From assembly GCA_014529385.2 (NCBI GenBank), contig CM043956.1, forward strand, positions 59,901,120-59,965,119: a stretch of DNA of 64,000 bases, read 5' to 3'. Below are positions 55,801-64,000 of this stretch, in pieces (position 1 is the first letter of the stretch; every line of letters begins with the position of its first letter). The notes beneath the pieces were generated by a model, which saw only the letters and a program-made list of their open reading frames with translations, ran no database searches and was not told where the DNA came from. Made by a program: the position numbers and the translations under genes. The stretch is from Adiantum capillus-veneris. Its lineage: Eukaryota > Streptophyta > Polypodiopsida > Polypodiales > Pteridaceae.

Positions 55801-58161
55801 TACTGGACTCACCCATTCTGTGGTCTCCACTCGAACTATGAACCCTGCCTTCAATAACTTGTCCACCTCTACCCGCAAGGCTTCCATTTGCTCTTGACCC
55901 ATCCTTCTTAGCCTTTGCCGTACTGGCTTAGCACCTTCTTTCAGCTCTATATGCATCTCTTCACCCTTGAACCCTCTGATCTCTTCATATGAAGTAATGA
56001 ACAAATCAGGAAAACTAGCCAGCATATGCAAAAATATATCCTTCTCCATAGCTAAGAGGTCTTCACTAATCATTTGCGTCATTAATTCCTGCTTCTTTGA
56101 CAACTCAACCTTGGTTTGCATCAGCCCTTCAATCACTTCATAAGGCCCGTCACTTTCATCTTCAACTTCATTCGCAAATGCGACTAAACCACACTCCTGG
56201 ATTTCTTTATCCATCAAAATAAATGCAGCATCAGCATCCTCATCACTGCTGGTAGTGCTATCACTGTCCTCATCTGTCACCGTGGAAGAGTCTTCATCAC
56301 TAGACTCATCCTCATCTTCATAAAGCTCCTCTAATCGTTTCCTTGTGTCCATATTATAAAGCTTCTTGGTACCTGTCTTTCCATAGAGGCTAATTGTACC
56401 ATGTCGCCAATCTTGAACAGCTCCCACTGCACGTAACCATGGTCTGCCCAGTATAATAGGATATGCTCCCAACCCTGCTGGCATCACATGAAAATCAACC
56501 ACTGCCTTTGCATCATATGCCTCCACTTCTAAGCTCTTTACAACACCTAAGCATTTTACTTTTTGATGGTTTGCCAATCTGATCCGAAACCCTGACACCC
56601 CAGCCACTGTGAGACCCATCTTCTCAACACATGAGTGTGTTATGACGCATATTTGGGCTCCGCCATCCACATAACCTTGTCCCAAATTTTTCCTTTTATG
56701 CCACACATCTACTATTGGACAAATGTCTGGTAGCTCATCCATTGCCAACACCTTTACTGAACCTCTCTCTGGCTCTTTCTCCATTGGGTTAACCATCCTC
56801 TTCCACTGTCGCTTTAGCTTAGGCACCATCTCTATAAGCTGCCCAAAAGTAACATCTGCCTTCCTGCTCGTCAGATCCTCCCTCAAGTCATAGCTTAATT
56901 GCCCATCCCCTAGTGAAAAATCTGAAACATGAAACTTTCGACGAGCTCTCCTTTTCCTCTTGGCCTTGACATCCTCGTCTTCATGGCTCTTTCCTTTCTT
57001 CTTACTAGGACCTGGGGCACTTCTTCCTTCCTTATCCTCTGTGGTCCTCTTCCCAATAGGCATCACTAATGTATCCTCTAGCTTTGATGCCTTCTCCAAG
57101 GTGACTACACTTAGCACTTTTGTCTTTCCCTTTTCCTCCTGGGTCAGTCCACTGGTTCCTTCGTCTCCCTTAATTTCGATGCCATAATCATGCGACCTAG
57201 TTAGCACCTGTTTTGGCAATGGATACATGTCTCCCCCCATCCTTGGTGGCTTATCACATTGCGGGCTGATGTGGCCCAACTCTCCGCAATTATAACATGT
57301 GGGCGTCTGCCTCCAAAACCTACTATTACTTTGTCCAGCACCATTCCTAGGTCTTTCTTCACCTGCTGGCTGATTTGCAAACCGCCCTCGACCTCGAGTA
57401 TTTCCCACTTGACCTAGCATGTTTAGGCTGAGATTCTTCATCAAATCTACCATTTGCCTCATGTCTTGCCTTAGCCCATCATCTTGCACTGCTGTAGTGA
57501 CCACTGCTGGCATAACCTGAGTAGTAACAGGAACTACTGGTTCATGATGAACCCCTGACATACGACCTTGTAAAGAGTCCATAGGCTGAAATTCAAACCT
57601 CATTGGCAAAGACTCCACCCCTAATTGGCTCATTTTCCTCAGCTTCCACTCTTTGTTCCTTGCTACCTCTAGTGCATTTTCATATGTCCTAGGCTTCTTT
57701 AGCTCCACTCTCCAACGTATATTCTCCCAAAGACCAGCCAAGAACCTGTCCTTCTTCATCATGTCAGGCGGGGGTACCTGTGGTGCTAAAGCCTTGCACA
57801 TCCGCTCCCATGCCAATGAGAACTTACGTATGTACGCATCTACTGGCTCACCTTCCTTTTGCACCAAAGCCTGTACTTCTTGCCACACTTTGTCAGGATC
57901 TTCTATCTTCACAAACTCCACTTCCAAACCATGTCGTAGATTGTCCCAACTCAACCTTACAGGTGGATCAGCCACATGCAACTCCTCTTCAAATGCTTTA
58001 GACCAAACTCGTGCATCACTCTTCAAACAAATTTGGAGAAGGCGTAACATTTGCATAGGGTCATGAATCTGGTTGCTAATGCAGGCAACCTCCATCTTTT
58101 CCAAAAAGTCTTCCACATCTTCATCACTTCTTCCATGAAACTCCGGATAAGAGAAAGCCAT
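52810..58161 (-). pseudogene. Tat-like Ty3/gypsy gag-pol, one stop codon
   Basis: One frame of about 1,784 codons from ATG at 58161, interrupted only by a TAG at 53599-53601. Gag lies at residues 1-200. A zinc knuckle CYNCGELGHISPQC is at 289-302. The protease has DGG at 499-501 instead of the usual DTG, and ILGRPWL at 570-576. Reverse transcriptase has WVSPVVVSPKKDG at 783-795 and catalytic FMDD at 899-902. A first RNase H near 1041 has lost its leading aspartate (YVNPS for YVDAS). A second RNase H lies at about 1188-1310 with D1192, E1230 and D1256. Integrase has H1396, H1403, C1434 and C1437, D1465 of the core, then after the stop LSDKGPGF and NERFNGEL with the remaining D and E, and a GPFKVVE C-terminal module. 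Two RNase H domains with a degenerate first one mark the Tat lineage. It is the autonomous partner candidate of the X-ORF units. Confidence 0.9.
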
Positions 58162-59194
58162 GGCTAGAGAACCCCTTCAAACACACGTGCAAGAACCCAA
58201 GACTTTTGACTACCCAATCCCCAGAAACTTCAATGGAGCTCAAATTTAGATGAGAACAAACACATGCACATCAAATGAGTTTTCATAGTTGATCATCGGA
58301 ATTACAACAGGCGAAGGACATTCCAGGATCTCTCTCAATCTTCTTGGCCCAAACATAAAGACTATGCGCTGCTGGAAAAAGATCTTCCTGGACACATGAA
58401 CATTAATCTGAATTCTTTGAGTTAAATGAAAAGGAGTAAACTGAGGGCCATTTTGATCATCCATTAAAGCCAACCATGAAGCTCCCAAGAAGACACACTT
58501 GACTTATCCTCTGATTTTTGCCCAAATCTCAGCAGCATAACAGCATAAATGGCTCAAAATACCAAAAAACCAGCCATCATAACTTGGGAAAATTTCGACA
58601 GAGTTTCCCCAGAAGTAGAGCAATGAGAACCCAAAATATAGACTGTATCTGTATGCATAAACTGCCAACAATAGAACCCGAGCATCCAATAGGACTCACT
58701 AGTACATAGCCTATGGCGAGGTCACGAAAAGGGTACTCCAGCTACCTGTATCACCGAAAGGATCTCCACATTTGAGAATCCCCCAGCTCAATAAAAACCT
58801 CACGCTATCGACCCTCACACGAAGGCTAATGCAAATCGCATATAGTCAAGTCTCAGAAATGACTATCTTCTAGACCAAGTCTCAGAAATGGCTGGGACTG
58901 CCAACTACAACCAAGTATGGCTCCCCAAATGCGTACAATGGCAGTTTCCACAAGTAACGTACAATCCAGTAGACAATGCGCTCAAACAGGCGCCAAGTGA
59001 TGCATACCCACAACAACTGCAAGTGACATCACTGCTAGTATATCACTGTTCTCCAGCTACCTGTACCTGTGTGAATCACCTGTACCTGTACCTGTCCCTG
59101 TAACCTGTAACCTGTAACCTGTAATCTGCAACCAGCAACCTGTAATCCCGAAGCTCGAAGCTTGAAGCTTGAAGCAGAAGGTACTCGAAGAAGA
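58162..59194 (-). other. Leader of the G gypsy element
   Basis: About 1 kb between the primer site and gag without a gene. Near 59069-59150 it holds a short-period repeat (CTGTACCTGTACCTGTCCC, then CTGTAACC repeated). It does not contain the palindromes of the other leaders. Confidence 0.5.
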
Positions 59195-59212
59195 TCCTCC
59201 GTGGGGGCGCCA
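59195..59212 (-). other. Primer binding site candidate, G gypsy
   Basis: The minus strand reads TGGCGCCCCCACGG six bases inside the 5' LTR. The TGGCGCC start is common among plant gypsy primer sites; the exact tRNA is not determined here. Confidence 0.6.
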
Positions 59213-59218
59213 AAAGAA

Positions 59219-60364
59219 TGTGAGCGGGATGAAAACACACACATCGCCTCTATAACGACCCGACACACACTCTTGGGAAGATACACACACACACTATGGG
59301 GCACCACTCGGCTTAGACAACACACCTGGCCGAGACAGGGAACACACCTCTGGAGTGAGAGGAGAGAAACTATCCACTTGCCCACTCCACACAGACACAC
59401 ACACACACACACACACACACCCAAAAACTCAGCTCAAAAGAGGAGAATTTCTGATGTTTAGATACAAATGAGCTTGGGCCAACACCAATGGGGCCAACAG
59501 CTCACACAATATGGGTAAAAGATACCAGATACAATCACAAACTAGAGCAGAAACTTCGCTCATAGGAGAAACTTACACAGAAAAACAGCAGGAAAAGAGT
59601 GAGGAATTTGGCAAAATGGACAGCTCCATCGCGTCCGGAACGGCCCAAAACCCCAGTCTACAATGTCAAAGTGCTCAAATCCGACCTCGGATGAGCAGTT
59701 TACGGCCAAAACAGGCTCCAAAATGAGCAAAAACACACCTGCGGCTGTTCCTCCTCTCTTCTCCACGTTTTTTCTGGTCTTCTCTTAGTTTTTTCAGTTC
59801 CCACACTTAGATTTATTAGTTGGGCACCCTTGGCCTTTTAGATGACCTCAAACGGACCCCGAACAGGCCAAAAACTGACCTCGCAGTGCATAGTTGTCAC
59901 CTTTTTGCATCATTCGCACACCTGGCACTCAGCTTTTTTCCAATAATGCATCTCGCCACCACGTGAAGTGGCCCCAAAAAGTGGTCCTAATGATGACCTT
60001 TCTGCATAACTCTCACAAGCAAACACCCACGTTGTGTCCGTACTTCTCCGCGTGCAAGTATTGACCCCGTTCGGCCTCCTGACGCCACTAGATGCCATCC
60101 GACGCACCAGCTTACCTCATGCCGTCGGCCCGTGGATAGCTTCCTCGAGAAGTTTTATGCGCTATCAACTCCTCCTTATTGTAGAAAAAACACACTAATA
60201 CTGATAATAGAGAAAATCGCTGCACTACGTACATGCTGTCCTACCTGTACACATGTGGGCCCCACGTAACCACCTGGCTCTGGAAAATGGGCAATTCTTT
60301 ATTTGATGCCCCATGCATGTGTATGTACATATGCGCAATCCCTTGCTCCAAAAAACTCCTGACA
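59219..60364 (-). repeat. G-family LTR copy 3 (5' LTR of the gypsy element)
   Basis: 1,146 bp, almost identical to copy 1. It is followed (in element orientation) by the primer site and gag-pol, and preceded by an X-ORF unit. It is therefore shared by both: 3' LTR of one and 5' LTR of the other. Confidence 0.85.
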
Positions 60365-61737
60365 ACGTGGCTTCTTTGATTCTTCTTGCTGCCTCTGTTC
60401 CATCTTTTGCTTGAGCTCATTGTGAATGCGCTTCCACATGGCGCTGGTAATTTCCCGTTTTTCTTCAGCTTCCTTCCTCTTTTGTTGCTTGATCCTTTCC
60501 AAAGCCTCTATTTGCATGCGTATCAGTGGAACATTCTCGGCTTCATAGTCTTCTTTCTCATCATCCGCTTCTGTTTCTTGGGTTTGATGCTGATCTTTCT
60601 TTTGTTGGCGGAGTTTTTCCTCAATGCCTGAGCCTCTTCCATTGTCCTCCTAGCATGAGTAATGGAGATAGATTATGCCAAATGTGTACCATTTTTCTTC
60701 AGCCGGGTATATCCCAGTGTGTATGGGCTATCATGCTCCTCCTTCGAAGATTGGTACTTAGAAGGAGTATCTCTTGGGTGGGACCCCTCTTCCTGGCTAC
60801 TTCGAGCATGTGACTTGGTTTTCTCGTTGTCAAAATCCCTTAGAGGTGCACTTTTCCTTGTCTATTTGACTACTGGGTTCGGCCTTGTAGAAGGTGTAGC
60901 CACTGGTCTTATAGCTCTTTTGGATATGTGGATTAGATCTATCTGCGCTTCGACAGGTGGTAGATCGTCGATCATTCCTAGTGCTTGATAGGCTATCTGT
61001 GTGAGCATTGGTCCCCCGTTCATGTAAGCTTTACTTTCTTGACTGCCCTTCAGGTTTGTTTCCACAATCGTGTCAAGAAGGTAGTTGCCAAAGTCGCAAT
61101 TGACCACCCTGTCTTCAGCCAAGCCCATCGCCATTACCACTGCCATATGCAACAAAGGTTCGGTATATCTAGGTGGTTTCTGCACCTTGCAATGTTGTGA
61201 TATAAGATGCAATGGCAGTTCTGTTTCTGAGTAGATCAGGTCTTGATACGTCAGCTTGTGGCCTCGTTGCTTCAAAAAGGCTTTATCATTGTCTATTGCC
61301 TTCGTTTTCTGCAATAGATTGTGCGTCCCCCGCGGCAGGTGGAGGGCTTCATTGATAATTTCCGCTGTAATTTTTACCTTAACGACTACCCCATCCTTGT
61401 CTGTCAAAGTTGCTTCCCCATTGTATTGAATTGAACTATGAGCTCATGAGCTCATCTGAAGTCTGTTCCCCAAGGAGGCAGTCGTAAGAAGTTTTCGAGT
61501 TGTAGGTACCTGACCCCTGCTTGCACCTCTGGTTTTTGGCGCAAAGTCCACATTTCCTGTGGAAAGATGGTGGTCTTTACAATTTCTCCGGTCTGCTGCT
61601 TGAAACCTTCCGATGAAGATGTTTTCCGGAATTGCTTCAAGTACTTGTTCGGTGAGGTGAGCTTTCTCATTTAATGAGATATCAGTTATCTCATAGGGTG
61701 CCACATTCCACTCCCTCTGTGCTTTCCTTCGAGGCAT
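60365..61737 (-). CDS. X-ORF, right unit (unrecognised, frameshifted)
   Basis: Near-identical twin of 50466-51838. Examples of the few differences are W for R in the first ten residues and V for I near the start of the main block. Start ATG at 61737. Both copies share the same apparent shift after IFIGRF, so that shift predates the duplication, or the protein is made by frameshifting, or the two frames are separate genes. Downstream it runs to the LTR at 60364; upstream lies the palindrome leader. The function is unknown. Retention in two LTR families (here and at 25720-29028) argues that it once had a role. Confidence 0.5.
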
Positions 61738-61935
61738 CCTGTTGCCAATTTTTTCAAGTGAAATCAGGTTTTAGCCATTGATCAAAATTGTCGAAAAGTA
61801 ATAACTTGACCATAAAATGAAAAAGTGAGCTTAACTCTGTCAAAACTACTCCAAATTTGACCAAATTTCACCAGCGCACCTAGGATTACTATAGGCACAA
61901 GACTCTAATGTAACAGATGGATTTTGGCAAAAAGG

Positions 61936-63054
61936 AACATGGATCGCGATCCATGTTGGGAAGAATTTGAAAATTCTAACTTTGGGAACTTGATCTTGGG
62001 CATAAGGGGATGCTATTGAGCAATTTTCTCTAAATTTAGGACTGAAGGCACATGGATCGCGATCCATGTTGGGCAATATTTTGGAAATCTGATGATATCA
62101 TCTGGTAGGGTTCATCTTGATTATGACTTGGTCCAAAAAATTTGGAATTTAGATCAATGGTTTGACACTTGGGTTGAATTTTGGAAATCATGTACAGATT
62201 TAGAGATTTTGGCTTTTTGAAGTGGATTTTGGGATTCAAATGGCTTGAAACTCTATGGCTTGGCTTTCTTGATCATACTAAATTAGATGGCATGGGTTTT
62301 ACTTATATTGGGCAAAAAGGTACATGGATCGCGATCCATGTTGGAAAGAATTTTGATACAATTCTTGTGCACATTTGTTCCTATAGGTTTTCCTAGTACA
62401 CTGGTGAAATTTTTTCAACTTTGGACATGTTTTTCCATAGTTTGCCCCATGTTTTAGTTTATGGCCATATTTTTTCTGTTTCGACCAAATCTGTTTCTGG
62501 CAACCACTTTTGGAGTCATGTTTTGCCTAAGATCTCTCCTTGCTTTGATTTCTGATGATTTAGGTATGTAGTTCATAGCTTTTCTTGGTTCCTTGGCAAT
62601 TTCCCCCAAACATTGAATTCTTTTGAGAAGGCAAACTGAATCCTGCAAGTTTCACCATTTTGCAAGTAAACTTTTGCTTAGTTTTGATCCCATCACCATT
62701 CTTAGGTTACATTTGCTTGTTGATAGGCTTCAAGGAGAGTGTGAAGTTTCCCAAATAACTTTAGCAGTAATTTGACCAAAAAAACATTTGCAAACTGAAA
62801 GTAGCAATCCAAATGGGTTTGATGATCTTTAGAGCTTTTTTGTGATTATTTTGCAACACCGGTACTATTTGTACATTGTCCAGCTAGTGAGCCACTTTTA
62901 TCCTAATTTTTGCAAAAAGGAACATGGATCGCGATCCATGTTGAGATGCTTTTTGAAAAACCAGTCATAGGAGTTTGTTCCCGACCCTCTATTGTTGCTC
63001 CTGTAGAAGTTTCCATGATTTTAGGGTTTGGGGAACATGGATTGCGATCCATGT
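61936..63054. repeat. Leader with five perfect palindromes
   Basis: ACATGGATCGCGATCCATGT, a 20-bp perfect palindrome, occurs at 61937, 62050, 62322 and 62922 (start positions). A fifth copy with one change starts at 63035. Most copies are preceded by GGCAAAAAGG and followed by TTGG. The region lies upstream of the right X-ORF in element orientation and has no gene. Confidence 0.85.
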
Positions 63055-63349
63055 TCCAGCACTTTTTTGTGTTGTTTTTAGCTTGGTTGATTCTGTCAGT
63101 TAGTTGGGATCTACTGATGAACTTTTTCTTGTTTTCGATGGGTTTTAAACTTCCTCATTGGCCCTGTCAATTTGCCGATTTTGTGACCTTGTACTGCTTT
63201 GATTTGTTGTTTTGGGACTGTTGATGCAATATGGGTAACACACACATGCTCTTGCAAGGTTAATGATCATACCTATCAAATCTAGTGTAGTGAGATCCAC
63301 CAAGGTGGTCACAGCGGGCAGAAGCAACTCCAAAACTCTATGCTCCTGC

Positions 63350-64000
<651 letters not shown>

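Noticed and set aside
61936..63054. Palindrome series as a CRISPR-like array
   Set aside because: Spacing is irregular (about 110 to 600 bp), and the context is a plant retroelement leader.

Overview
This window looks like a large, repeat-dense land-plant genome. It holds Ty1/copia and Ty3/gypsy LTR retrotransposons with tRNA-Met-type primer sites, a Tat-like gypsy element with two RNase H domains, long CT/GT microsatellites and foldback elements. I see no convincing host gene, tRNA or rRNA. The flavour of the pol proteins (a duplicated H2C2 zinc finger, gag starting MNLRSGR) would fit a fern or another non-angiosperm plant, but that is a weak inference.

Layout. Four repeat families recur on the left and are called A to D here. 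1-3142: a minus-strand copia 5' end (family B) broken by a solo LTR (family C) and by an A-family LTR. 3143-5336: non-coding, with a long foldback at 3825-4516. 5337-12660: a C-family LTR interrupted by a complete, gag-only LTR element of family A (6502-12430). 12661-17584: LTR-like remains, a gypsy integrase relic and a copia relic. 17585-25420: family D sequences flanking a Penelope-like element on the minus strand (17966-23781), then a giant D-family palindrome.

25421-44057, minus strand: an unrecognised retroelement ORF (called X-ORF here), a leader carrying periodic palindromes, an extra retropepsin ORF, a decayed gypsy gag-pol split by a TTAA-flanked inverted-repeat element, a second leader with the same periodic palindromes, and a charged fragment. 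44058-49275: a B-family copia element whose 5' half is inverted relative to its 3' half. 49312-63054: a composite of a near-intact Tat-like gypsy element, three copies of its LTR and two almost identical X-ORF units, ending in a leader with five copies of a 20-bp perfect palindrome. 63055-64000: a TC/TG microsatellite and unremarkable sequence.

The most unusual signals are: (1) non-coding leaders upstream of gag or X-ORF with regularly repeated perfect palindromes; (2) small hairpins with a constant GGTTA loop and compensating stem changes in the A LTRs; (3) an endonuclease-less Penelope-like element in a plant; (4) a retropepsin ORF downstream of integrase; and (5) the X-ORF, carried by two unrelated LTR families and sharing LTRs with an autonomous gypsy element.
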